Below, one piece after another: positions 1-7,037 of a stretch of 9,029 nt of DNA. Below the pieces are notes generated by a model, which was given only the letters and a program-made list of their open reading frames with translations, was not told the DNA's origin and did not search any database. The position numbers and the translations under genes are program-made. The stretch covers positions 1-9,029 of the forward strand of contig CAMPJM010000141.1 in the NCBI GenBank assembly GCA_946886805.1, given 5' to 3'. The stretch is from an uncultured Flammeovirgaceae bacterium. Lineage in GTDB: Bacteria > Bacteroidota > Bacteroidia > Cytophagales > Cyclobacteriaceae. The stretch's first letter is position 1, and the number at the start of each line of letters is the position of its first letter.

Positions 1-103
1 AGCGGGAAGCTGATATGAATTTTATAATATACCTCCCCCACATTTCTGCTTGATTCACAATTCGCAGCCTTGCAAGCCTATAACATCATACCGCTTCTTT
101 CAA

Positions 104-3100
104 CTACTCAAACAGGCCTTTTATGTCATCGAAGGTTAATTTTTTCATGAAATTTTCTTCGGCTTGTATTATTTCATTTGCCACTGCTTGCTTCTTCCTT
201 TGGTACTGTAAGATTTTTTCTTCCACGGAATCTTTGCAAATCATTCGATAAGCAAACACGCGTTTGCTTTGCCCGATCCTATAGCAACGATCGATTGCTT
301 GGTTTTCAACAGCGGGATTCCACCAGGGATCCACTAAAAAAACATAATCAGCAGCAGTAAGATTAAGACCCACACCGCCTGCCTTTAAACTAATAAGAAA
401 TACACGGCATTTCTCGTTTTCCTGAAAGACTTCTACGCTTTTCTGTCTGGCATTTTTACTAGATTTACCATCGAGATACTCGAAGCTTACGTTTTCTTCC
501 TGCAGACGCACTTTTATTAATTTGAGCATCTTCACAAACTGGGAAAAAACTATAATTTTATGCTTTCCTGTTTTTTTCCTGATATTCCTGATCAATTCTT
601 CAACTTTTACCGAATCACCGCCATAGTCTTCTTCGTCGCTAAGCAGAGCCGGAGAGTCACAGATCTGCCTGAGTTTAGTTAAACCTTCTAAAACGTAAAT
701 CTTGCTTTTTTCAAGCCCTTCTTCTTCAATTTTCCCTAACAGATAATTGCGGTATTTATTCCGGTAGGCATCATATACCTCCCGCTGCTTTGCAGCCATG
801 GTACAATATAATACCTCTTCCGTTTTTGGGGGAAGTTCAGTAGCCACCTGTTCCTTTGTGCGTCTTATCATAAACGGGAGCAGGAGGTGCTTTAATTCGG
901 CGGCCACTACCGAATTATTATCCCTGTCGATAGGTTGGCTAAATTGATCCTTAAAGGATTTTGCAGAACCCAGAAAGCCAGGATTTACAAATTGCATTTG
1001 AGCATACAAGTCAAAAGTATTGTTCTCAATGGGCGTGCCGGTAAGTGCCAGCCTATTTTGTCCATTGAGCAAGCGAGCCGCCTTGTAACGCAAAGACTGC
1101 ATGTTTTTTATTGCCTGCGATTCATCAAGAATTATATAATTGAAGGTGTGGGTTTTCAACAACTCAATGTCGTTTACCATAGTGCCGTAGGTGGTAATCA
1201 CCAAATGATTTCCATTAAATTGAGCAATGTCTTTTTTTCGGTCCGGACCATAATAGAAATGAACCTTAAGAGATGGGCAGAATTTATTGATTTCATTTTC
1301 CCAATTGAAAACCAGGGAAGTAGGGACAATTATAAGGCTAGCGTCTTTAGATTTCTTTTTTTGCATCATTAAAAAACTAAGGACCTGTAATGTTTTTCCC
1401 AGCCCCATGTCATCGGCCAATATGCCTCCCCACCGGTATTCTTCAAGAAAGTTCATCCAATTAAGGCCTTCTCTTTGGTAGTCCCGAAGCGTGGCGTTTA
1501 TCCCTTTTGGCGCAGTTACGGCCTTGATAGAGGCAAAATTGGCCAGTCTTTCTTTCTTTTCGTCGAGTTCCAATCGTACTGCTTCATTGTCTATATCGTT
1601 AAAGAGGCTGTCTATGATCATGAACTTTCGGGAAGAAATCTTTAAGGTTTCCCCTTTTACTTCTCCTTGCCTGAACATGCTCTCGAACTTTTCCAGCCAT
1701 TCTTTGGGCAACACTCCTAAGGTACCGTCCGAAAGTCTCACAAAATTTTCCTTTTTTAAAACAGCTTTTTTTACTTCGGAAAGGCTCACTTGAACATCAC
1801 CAAAAGCTATATCAACCTCTACCTCAAACCAATCAATGCCAGAGGAAATGGAGGTGTTTACTTTTACCGGATAAGGGCTATACCTGAATTTTTTGAGTTT
1901 TTCGAACCCATACACGTCAATATCCTCTTCCTTCAGCTTTTTAAATGCCGCAAGAAACCAATCCTCTTGTAGCATGTCCTCAGGCTTAAGGTGAAAAAAT
2001 TCATGAGGAAATTGCTTAGAAAACTTTGGATGGAGTACTTTAATGAAATTATATAGCGATGTTTCATAAACCTCGTTTCGAACGAGAGAAATATAGCTCC
2101 TGTTTTTAGCTATCAGCGGATTTCCTTTTTCAAGTATATTTTGAACATGCTCCCCATCATATTCCACCATTGGCCTGAGTATAATAAAATCAGCCATTTC
2201 GCTAAAATATAGTTGTTTTTTATAAGCTGTAGGTTTATGCTCTTTAATCTTAATGCCCTTTGCCTTACTCATATCTACTTTAAAATTTTTCGTGAGGGGA
2301 ACCACATAGTTTTGAATAAACTCATGGTGCCTGTCGATAGTGGTTTTTAATTTCCCCTGGTTTTGAAAAAATTGAATTGCTGTAAATGTATCAACATCAT
2401 CGACCAAATAAAGCTTACTTTTCCAATTAAACAGAATGTCGTTTAATCGATGTTCTTTGATTTCATCCCATGGTAACTCAATTTTTTCGTCGTCGAATTT
2501 TATTAATGGCCTCAGCTCCACAAACTCATCTGATGTAAGTACTTCAAAAATAATTTCAGCTGGTGTTTGGCTTAAAGTTAGCGGTTCTAAGGTGCTTTTA
2601 GGGATTTTGAACTCATAAGATGAATATTTTTGGCCTAAATAGACCAAGTCTTTCCCCGTTACTAATTGAAATACTTTTCTTAATAAAGGGATTAGTTTTG
2701 CGTTTCGTAACAGTACTAAATTATCATCATCATGAAGCGAGGTTCTTGATTCATTTTTTACTTCCATCAACAACTTTAATATTTCTTGCTGATGGGTTTC
2801 CAGCTTGGGCAGCTTTTCCAGATCAATAGGTTCTATAGATCCGGTAAACTTATCTTGTTTTTTGTTGTAGTTTCCCGTAACTGCTTTGATGGAAATATTG
2901 CCAAAATTGTAATTGTCGACAGCAAAAATAATCCCAAACCCTTTGTTGTTTAGATAGCTTTCACCTTCAGTAATTTGATTTAGTAGAAAACTATCTGATT
3001 TGACAGCCAGAATATTTCCATTAAATATTTCGAAAAATTCTTTGCTTTCCTCCCCGTCCACAGGGATCAGCCCCTGGTATTTTTTTGATAGTTCAAAAAT

Positions 3101-3862
3101 AAGTTGGCCATCTTCGGCTTTTATTGCTATTGCCTCCTTAGGGTCTTGTATATTCGCAAGGCCGTAGGAAAGTAATGCCTCTTCAATTTCCCGATCATAA
3201 AATTCCAGATCAAGAAGTCTTAAAATATTGGGCATTTTATTTCTATTGATAAAATGATTAAGGAAAATGCCTACATGCTTGCAGAAATAATCTCGGTTAT
3301 GGTTGCACGTACAATCTACGGCAATGCCCTTTTCTACTTTTTTTAAAGTTATTTTTTCATGGTTTCTTTCCCAGTAAGTGTTATTAATTACCGAGATTTC
3401 CATACTGTCAGCTGCTTTATACTCATTTATTTCTACTTCCCATTTAATCTGATCAATTTGGGTTAATATCTTAGGTAGAAATAGCTCTTTTAGTAAGTTT
3501 CTTGATAGTTCTTGCTTGTTTGGCAACAACGGCATTTTCACTTTTACTTGTGGTTGAGTTGAGGACAAGTTGCTGTTGTTTTTATGGAGATCCGCTACGG
3601 CCAATAAGGTAGCTACCTCGTGTTTGCAAATTCCATCCCAATCGTATGGACAATTACAGATTAAGACATCCGGGGAATTAGTAGAATCAAATTCGATAGA
3701 AACATCATAAATTTTGCTGCCCCTTACCCTGGATGAATAGGTATTGTCAGCGGCATTATAACGAAGCGAAAAAACTTTTCCAGCATTAAAAAGTGCTTTT
3801 GCCTTTTGAAGAGTAGTGGGGGTTGAACGGGTCAGAATCGTCTTCTCAATGGTTTTTAGCAT
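104..3862 (-). CDS. SNF2-family DEAD/DEAH-box ATPase with two N-terminal SWIM zinc motifs
   Basis: The protein has 1252 residues and is probably a cytoplasmic ATP-driven DNA translocase/remodeller of the Snf2/Rad54-like superfamily 2. Two SWIM motifs with identical CxCx7CxH spacing lie near the N-terminus: C69/C71/C79/H81 and C184/C186/C194/H196. Residues about 300-780 form a long unrecognised middle region, where related bacterial proteins carry a SNF2-associated domain. The ATPase core is complete: Walker A DDMGLGKT (817-824), Walker B DESQ (913-916), motif III LTGTPIENN (940-948), FMIRRTKEQV (997-1006), motif V AGGVGLNL (1161-1168) and motif VI IDRCYRIGQ (1190-1198). The ATG at 3862 places the SWIM motifs in the usual N-terminal position; the AAGGAAG upstream is 18 nt away, too far for a normal ribosome site. 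The gene stands alone and diverges from the toxin-antitoxin pair. The first 103 bases beyond its stop show no clear terminator or gene. The family call is secure, but the biological role (repair, transcription or defence) is not readable from sequence. Confidence 0.95.
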   Translation of the reverse strand: MLKTIEKTILTRSTPTTLQKAKALFNAGKVFSLRYNAADNTYSSRVRGSKIYDVSIEFDSTNSPDVLICNCPYDWDGICKHEVATLLAVADLHKNNSNLSSTQPQVKVKMPLLPNKQELSRNLLKELFLPKILTQIDQIKWEVEINEYKAADSMEISVINNTYWERNHEKITLKKVEKGIAVDCTCNHNRDYFCKHVGIFLNHFINRNKMPNILRLLDLEFYDREIEEALLSYGLANIQDPKEAIAIKAEDGQLIFELSKKYQGLIPVDGEESKEFFEIFNGNILAVKSDSFLLNQITEGESYLNNKGFGIIFAVDNYNFGNISIKAVTGNYNKKQDKFTGSIEPIDLEKLPKLETHQQEILKLLMEVKNESRTSLHDDDNLVLLRNAKLIPLLRKVFQLVTGKDLVYLGQKYSSYEFKIPKSTLEPLTLSQTPAEIIFEVLTSDEFVELRPLIKFDDEKIELPWDEIKEHRLNDILFNWKSKLYLVDDVDTFTAIQFFQNQGKLKTTIDRHHEFIQNYVVPLTKNFKVDMSKAKGIKIKEHKPTAYKKQLYFSEMADFIILRPMVEYDGEHVQNILEKGNPLIAKNRSYISLVRNEVYETSLYNFIKVLHPKFSKQFPHEFFHLKPEDMLQEDWFLAAFKKLKEEDIDVYGFEKLKKFRYSPYPVKVNTSISSGIDWFEVEVDIAFGDVQVSLSEVKKAVLKKENFVRLSDGTLGVLPKEWLEKFESMFRQGEVKGETLKISSRKFMIIDSLFNDIDNEAVRLELDEKKERLANFASIKAVTAPKGINATLRDYQREGLNWMNFLEEYRWGGILADDMGLGKTLQVLSFLMMQKKKSKDASLIIVPTSLVFNWENEINKFCPSLKVHFYYGPDRKKDIAQFNGNHLVITTYGTMVNDIELLKTHTFNYIILDESQAIKNMQSLRYKAARLLNGQNRLALTGTPIENNTFDLYAQMQFVNPGFLGSAKSFKDQFSQPIDRDNNSVVAAELKHLLLPFMIRRTKEQVATELPPKTEEVLYCTMAAKQREVYDAYRNKYRNYLLGKIEEEGLEKSKIYVLEGLTKLRQICDSPALLSDEEDYGGDSVKVEELIRNIRKKTGKHKIIVFSQFVKMLKLIKVRLQEENVSFEYLDGKSSKNARQKSVEVFQENEKCRVFLISLKAGGVGLNLTAADYVFLVDPWWNPAVENQAIDRCYRIGQSKRVFAYRMICKDSVEEKILQYQRKKQAVANEIIQAEENFMKKLTFDDIKGLFE

Positions 3863-3896
3863 ACATTATAGAATCACTAACTTCCTTATTTTGTAG

Positions 3897-3904
3897 CGAA
3901 ATTA
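3897..3904 (-). promoter_or_regulatory. Candidate -7 promoter element of the SNF2 gene
   Basis: On the minus strand this reads TAATTTCG, one base away from the Bacteroidota primary-sigma -7 consensus TAnnTTTG. It lies 34 nt upstream of the SNF2 start codon, which would give a leader of roughly 28 nt. The expected -33 TTTG is not evident; CTTTA lies 19 nt further upstream. The match is weak and could be chance in AT-rich DNA. Confidence 0.25.
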
Positions 3905-3961
3905 ATTTATTCTTTTCGGGTTTTAAAGAAAAATATCACGCAGGAACTTTTAAACTAAAAA

Positions 3962-3984
3962 TAATGTATTACATTAGTATTACA
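3962..3984. promoter_or_regulatory. Candidate operator of the toxin-antitoxin operon (palindrome plus direct repeat)
   Basis: TAATGTATTACATTA (3962-3976) is a perfect inverted repeat with 7-base arms around a central T. It overlaps a direct repeat of GTATTACA at 3966-3973 and 3977-3984, offset by 11 bp, about one helical turn. The site ends 26 bp before the antitoxin start codon. Ribbon-helix-helix antitoxins commonly repress their own operon by binding such sites, so an autoregulatory operator is the natural reading. That role is inferred from position and symmetry; no promoter matching the Bacteroidota consensus could be placed confidently beside it. Confidence 0.45.
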
Positions 3985-4010
3985 AAGTTTTCATTTTAAA
4001 TTCATTAAAG

Positions 4011-4259
4011 ATGCTTAATGTTAGATTATCATTAACCATAGAAAAGGCGTTAAATGATTATTGTCAAAGAGCTGGCTTACCCAAGTCGCAAGTAGTAAAA
4101 GAGGCTTTGGCAATTTATTTAGCTCAGGAAAAATGTGCGATTACCCCATATGAAGCTGGTAAAGACCTTTTCGGGCAGGAAGGGAGCGGCATCGAAGATA
4201 AATCCACTACTTTTAAAGAACGCATAAAACAAAGGTTAGGTGAAAAGCACGCTCATTGA
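4011..4259 (+). CDS. vapB: Ribbon-helix-helix antitoxin of a VapBC-type toxin-antitoxin pair
   Basis: This 82-residue protein is probably the antitoxin and transcriptional autorepressor for the PIN toxin downstream. Residues about 3-38 fit a ribbon-helix-helix fold: a short beta strand (NVRLSLTI), a helix, a turn at AGLPKSQ, then a second helix (VVKEALAIYL). The tail, from about residue 44, contains TPYEAGKDLFGQEGSG and a basic end; in this antitoxin family that tail wraps the toxin active site. The ATG at 4011 puts the beta strand at the extreme N-terminus, as expected for the family. The stop codon overlaps the toxin gene by 20 nt, indicating co-transcription and probable translational coupling. 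No strong Shine-Dalgarno sequence precedes the start. A palindrome and direct repeat upstream suggest autoregulation. The name vapB is used in the general sense; the exact subfamily is not determined. Confidence 0.85.
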   Translation: MLNVRLSLTIEKALNDYCQRAGLPKSQVVKEALAIYLAQEKCAITPYEAGKDLFGQEGSGIEDKSTTFKERIKQRLGEKHAH

Positions 4260-4653
4260 TGCCGGTCCCCTGATTGCACTTTTTGATAAAAGTGACAAGT
4301 TTCATAAGGAGGCCATTTCATTTGTAAGGTTCCTTCAAAGTTCGCTGATTACTACATCGCCTGTGGTTACAGAAACTTCCCATATGCTAAGTTTCAGTAC
4401 CAAAGTTCAGATTTCTTTTCTGGAATGGATCAATAGGGGTGGATTGCAAATTATAGAACTCAAAGATGAGCACATGTTTCGTCTAATTGATCTGTGTAGA
4501 AAATTTGACGATGTCCCTATGGATTTGGCAGATGCTACCTTAATCATAGCATCTGAGATAACTGGCATTAATGAGATAGCAAGTATAGACTCGGATTTCT
4601 ATATCTATAGAAACATACGGAACCAGTATTTGACCAACGTTTTTCCAAAATAA
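4240..4653 (+). CDS. vapC: PIN-domain ribonuclease toxin (VapC-like)
   Basis: This 137-residue single PIN domain is probably a Mg2+-dependent endoribonuclease that inhibits translation when not bound by its antitoxin. The acidic active-site set is visible: D7 in LIDAGPLIALFD, E45 in VVTET, D98 in MDLADATLI, and D117/D119 in IDSDF. The length is normal for a VapC. The start is GTG at 4240, inside the antitoxin gene, preceded by AAAGG four bases upstream. This start gives the expected N-terminus, with the first catalytic Asp within the first beta strand. A weak start codon inside the antitoxin reading frame fits tighter control of toxin than antitoxin output. No active-site residue is missing, so the toxin looks functional. 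Its RNA target cannot be predicted from sequence; VapC proteins variously cut initiator tRNA, other tRNAs or 23S rRNA. Confidence 0.88.
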   Translation: MKSTLIDAGPLIALFDKSDKFHKEAISFVRFLQSSLITTSPVVTETSHMLSFSTKVQISFLEWINRGGLQIIELKDEHMFRLIDLCRKFDDVPMDLADATLIIASEITGINEIASIDSDFYIYRNIRNQYLTNVFPK

Positions 4654-4775
4654 CAACCTGATCTGGACAAGCCAGAAGTTTAAAGTTGAGCTGTTTAATT
4701 TCTTTTTATTGTAGCTTATCATTATATTTCTAAAACTGTTTTTCGTTTTCGAGTATATGAACCCTTAGACTTTTT

Positions 4776-5036
4776 ATGTTAAATACGAACTTCTTAAACC
4801 TTCCTCAGGATGAGCAAATAAAAAAATTATTTGTTCATGGAGTATTTATTATTGATATAAGATACTATGGATATAAAGTAAATTTATACCTCCTTTCAAA
4901 TCAATATTATGAGGTATTTTATAATCACAAGTTAGATAAGATTGAAAAAATCGAGGCTTTAAATTATAACAGCTCCAGGATGAAATTTTATGCCGATCAG
5001 ATTCACATCCCTTTGGCGTATAAGACAAAAGCTTAG
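4776..5036 (+). CDS. Small conserved-looking hypothetical protein
   Basis: The predicted product has 86 residues with no signal peptide or obvious membrane segment. The sequence alternates hydrophobic and aromatic residues in a way that suggests a beta-rich fold, with a tyrosine-rich core (KVNLYLLSNQYYEVFYNHK, residues 34-52) and a segment, KIEKIEAL, that could form a strand or helix. It resembles, from memory, short uncharacterised proteins common in Bacteroidota with a pattern like GVF...GYK..LY....YVEVFY...KIEKI; no function is known to me. A hand count gives about 28% G+C, well below the dehydrogenase gene to the right. The ATG at 4776 is the first usable start; an upstream ATG at 4756 meets a stop after three codons. 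The gene follows the toxin by 122 bp without a recognisable terminator and converges on coaE with 16 bp between the stops. Probably real, but the assignment is moderate. Confidence 0.62.
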   Translation: MLNTNFLNLPQDEQIKKLFVHGVFIIDIRYYGYKVNLYLLSNQYYEVFYNHKLDKIEKIEALNYNSSRMKFYADQIHIPLAYKTKA

Positions 5037-5052
5037 CCGGGATTAAAGGTTG

Positions 5053-5649
5053 TTACTTGGCTCTTAAAAGTTTATCAATCTCAACCACCTGAGGTATTAT
5101 TAGTTGAGTGTCGTTGTTGTAGATAACAAAATCCGCCAATTTTATTTTATCTTCTTCTGGCATTTGCTTTTCTATAATTGCTAAAATATCATTTTTGCTC
5201 CTGTGCTGGTCTCTCGCCAGTGTTCGTTGAATCCTTAATTCTTTAGAGGCGCTCACCATAATAACTTTATCAAGTTGTTTATGAGATGAAGATTCAAAAA
5301 GGATGGCGGCTTCCTTTAAAACGTAGGGAGCATGGCTATTTGAATCTACCCAATTTTGATAATGATTCTTAACCGCCGGATGGACGATTGCGTTCAAATC
5401 TGCAATATTGTTTTTTGCACCAAATGCTTTTTCAGAAAGGTATTTTTTGTTTAACGACCCATCAGAGAGGTAAGCTTCATTTCCAAAATGATTGATTATT
5501 TTCTCTATCAATGGCTTGTCATTGACCATGAGCCACTTAGCATTCGAATCCGCATCGTAAATCGGAATTCCTAATAAAGAAAATATTTTGGTGACTATAG
5601 TTTTTCCTGCTCCAATTCCGCCTGTTATGCCAACTTGAAGAGGTTTCAT
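5053..5649 (-). CDS. coaE: Dephospho-CoA kinase
   Basis: CoaE phosphorylates the 3'-hydroxyl of the ribose of dephospho-CoA with ATP, the last step of coenzyme A synthesis, in the cytoplasm. The 198-residue length is typical. The P-loop GGIGAGKT is at residues 10-17, immediately after the first strand. The YDAD segment (31-34) supplies the conserved acidic residue of the substrate pocket. The helical insert contains the family HP motif (H90, P91), followed by EAAILFES (113-120) and the arginine-rich lid with R139, R142 and R146 around QRTLARDQ. The start codon is separated by one nucleotide from the stop of the ybbR-like gene, so the two are almost certainly co-translated in one operon. It is the last gene on this strand before convergence with the small plus-strand gene; no hairpin terminator is evident in the 16-bp gap. 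Confidence 0.96.
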   Translation of the reverse strand: MKPLQVGITGGIGAGKTIVTKIFSLLGIPIYDADSNAKWLMVNDKPLIEKIINHFGNEAYLSDGSLNKKYLSEKAFGAKNNIADLNAIVHPAVKNHYQNWVDSNSHAPYVLKEAAILFESSSHKQLDKVIMVSASKELRIQRTLARDQHRSKNDILAIIEKQMPEEDKIKLADFVIYNNDTQLIIPQVVEIDKLLRAK

Positions 5650-5650
5650 T

Positions 5651-6628
5651 TTAGTCTTCTAAGTTTTTTCTTAATCTCAACTTCTTGGGGTTCACCTTTA
5701 AGTCATAAATAAAGTCGGGAGCCATACCTAAGGTAGCATCAATAGAAGAGTCCTGAGCCTCAAAATTTCTGAAATTTGCCAATATTTGGAAATCTTCTTC
5801 AGAAATATCCTTTAATTTATCTTCCTGGACAGTATATATTACCTCAACTTTATCATCCAATAGAATATAACTTGAATCATTGGGAAAATTTATCGGCTTC
5901 ACGTCCACCACATTTGTTTCTCTCACAAAATGAGCAACTTTAAATGTCACATGCACGGTAGTAGGAGAGAGGGAGATCAGTTCTGAGGTGGGTGGGCCAA
6001 TGGAGATTTCTTCATTAAAATCTGAATCTATATCAGAAGGCAATGACACAGCGATAGTATCAGGCAGCGCATTTATTAATGAAGAAGGGCCAACGTACTC
6101 TACTTCACGAGGTTCTATTTGTATATTGCTTATGATCCGGTAGTCAGGCTTAAGACTGATCGCATTGCTGTCCACAACCGCCGTCACTCTCTTAGATACG
6201 TTATCATCAATATGAATAAATAAAGTATCCGTAACTACATAATTAAGGCTTATTTCACTGATTTGCTCTGAAATGATGGGCTCTAGCGAGCTTCCTAAAA
6301 TGTAGTTAATTTGAGTGGGGTTATTTAACGGGATAGTAATGGGGTTGATGTTAAACCAGTAGGTTTTTCTTAATAAATTCCAACCGCCTCCTGAGACATC
6401 AATTTCTACTTTTTCAGGAAGTTCTTTTACTATTACTACACTATCAGCATTATCCAATAAAAACCTGATTGGATAATTTATTTTTGTATTGTAATTTTTA
6501 TTTAATGCATTAAGCAGCCAGAAAGTGGTTCCTGCTAACAGGCATAACAGGATCACCCTCCAACTTTCTTTTTTACTTGATGAAAAAAGACTTCCAATCC
6601 AAGAAAATATATCTTTAATCTTTTTCAA
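5651..6628 (-). CDS. YbbR-like domain protein, single-pass membrane anchored
   Basis: This 325-residue protein has a short cytoplasmic N-terminus rich in lysine and serine, one membrane helix at about 24-42 (starting RVILLCLLAG), and a large periplasmic part. The periplasmic part appears to hold about three YbbR-type beta repeats, roughly residues 50-135, 145-235 and 240-320. The repeats show the usual pattern of PEKVEIDVSGG, PREVEYVGPSS with VSLPSDI, and KVEVIYTV. In Firmicutes a YbbR protein (CdaR) regulates the diadenylate cyclase CdaA; in Bacteroidota the role is unproven, and no cyclase gene is visible here. The gene lies 9 nt after yajC and 1 nt before coaE, a conserved arrangement in this phylum. 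The family assignment rests on architecture, repeats and context, since YbbR sequences diverge strongly. Confidence 0.85.
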   Translation of the reverse strand: MKKIKDIFSWIGSLFSSSKKESWRVILLCLLAGTTFWLLNALNKNYNTKINYPIRFLLDNADSVVIVKELPEKVEIDVSGGGWNLLRKTYWFNINPITIPLNNPTQINYILGSSLEPIISEQISEISLNYVVTDTLFIHIDDNVSKRVTAVVDSNAISLKPDYRIISNIQIEPREVEYVGPSSLINALPDTIAVSLPSDIDSDFNEEISIGPPTSELISLSPTTVHVTFKVAHFVRETNVVDVKPINFPNDSSYILLDDKVEVIYTVQEDKLKDISEEDFQILANFRNFEAQDSSIDATLGMAPDFIYDLKVNPKKLRLRKNLED

Positions 6629-6637
6629 AAACGATGC

Positions 6638-6946
6638 TTATTTGGCATATTGTTTACTTGCTTCTAAGGAAATGGCAGACTTTTCAAACTTTATTTTTAC
6701 TCCTTTATCTATGTCTAAAACAACAGCTGTATCTTCAACAGCAGCAATTTTGCCATGAATACCACCAATGGTTACTACCATATCCCCTTTTTTGATATTT
6801 TCAATAAAACCTTTCTGCTCTTTCTGTTTTTTTTGCTGAGGCCTTATCATGAAAAAGTAAATCACAATACCTATTCCTACAAGAAATATTATGTTTATGT
6901 AATTTTCCAAGCCCGTACCGGCTTGTAGTAAAATAAAATGAAGCAT
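6638..6946 (-). CDS. yajC: Preprotein translocase accessory subunit YajC
   Basis: YajC is a small inner-membrane protein that associates with SecDF and SecYEG in protein export. The 102-residue product has a short periplasmic N-terminus, one hydrophobic helix at about 16-34, and the family signature FFMIRPQQKKQKE (31-43) at the cytoplasmic membrane boundary. The following domain carries the conserved KKGDMVVTIGGIHGKI pattern (52-67). Length and layout are typical. The ATG at 6946 has no clear Shine-Dalgarno sequence. A 91-bp AT-rich gap separates it from the DUF1573 gene upstream, so it may have its own promoter, although I cannot place one with confidence. The stop lies 9 nt before the ybbR-like gene. 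Confidence 0.95.
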   Translation of the reverse strand: MLHFILLQAGTGLENYINIIFLVGIGIVIYFFMIRPQQKKQKEQKGFIENIKKGDMVVTIGGIHGKIAAVEDTAVVLDIDKGVKIKFEKSAISLEASKQYAK

Positions 6947-7037
6947 TTGCGGTGGTTTATAGATTATTTAAAAATACAATAATAACACTTATGAACATTA
7001 AATAGCATTAATAAGGAATTTCTATCTCAGAAAAGAC

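Noticed and set aside
1..103. Possible start of another gene or terminator at the left edge
   Set aside because: Only very short open frames occur. The palindrome CTTGCAAG (70-77) has no T-run after it and is too short to call a terminator.
935..1372. 145-codon open frame on the plus strand inside the SNF2 gene
   Set aside because: It lies opposite the conserved ATPase motifs of a clearly real gene, and its product has no recognisable domain. It is explained as an antisense shadow.
3881..3887. AAGGAAG (minus strand) as the ribosome binding site of the SNF2 gene
   Set aside because: It is 18 nt from the start codon, too far for normal Shine-Dalgarno pairing, and no in-frame start lies closer.
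4654..4775. Possible small RNA or terminator after the toxin gene
   Set aside because: The 122-bp gap is AT-rich, but no stem with adequate pairing and T-run could be found; only simple TTTTCG repetition is visible near 4741-4751.
6996..7015. Two near-identical 10-mers (CATTAAATAG and CATTAATAAG) in the gap between yajC and the DUF1573 gene
   Set aside because: They differ at two positions and are built from simple AT-rich sequence; such a pair is expected by chance and shows no symmetry or promoter spacing.
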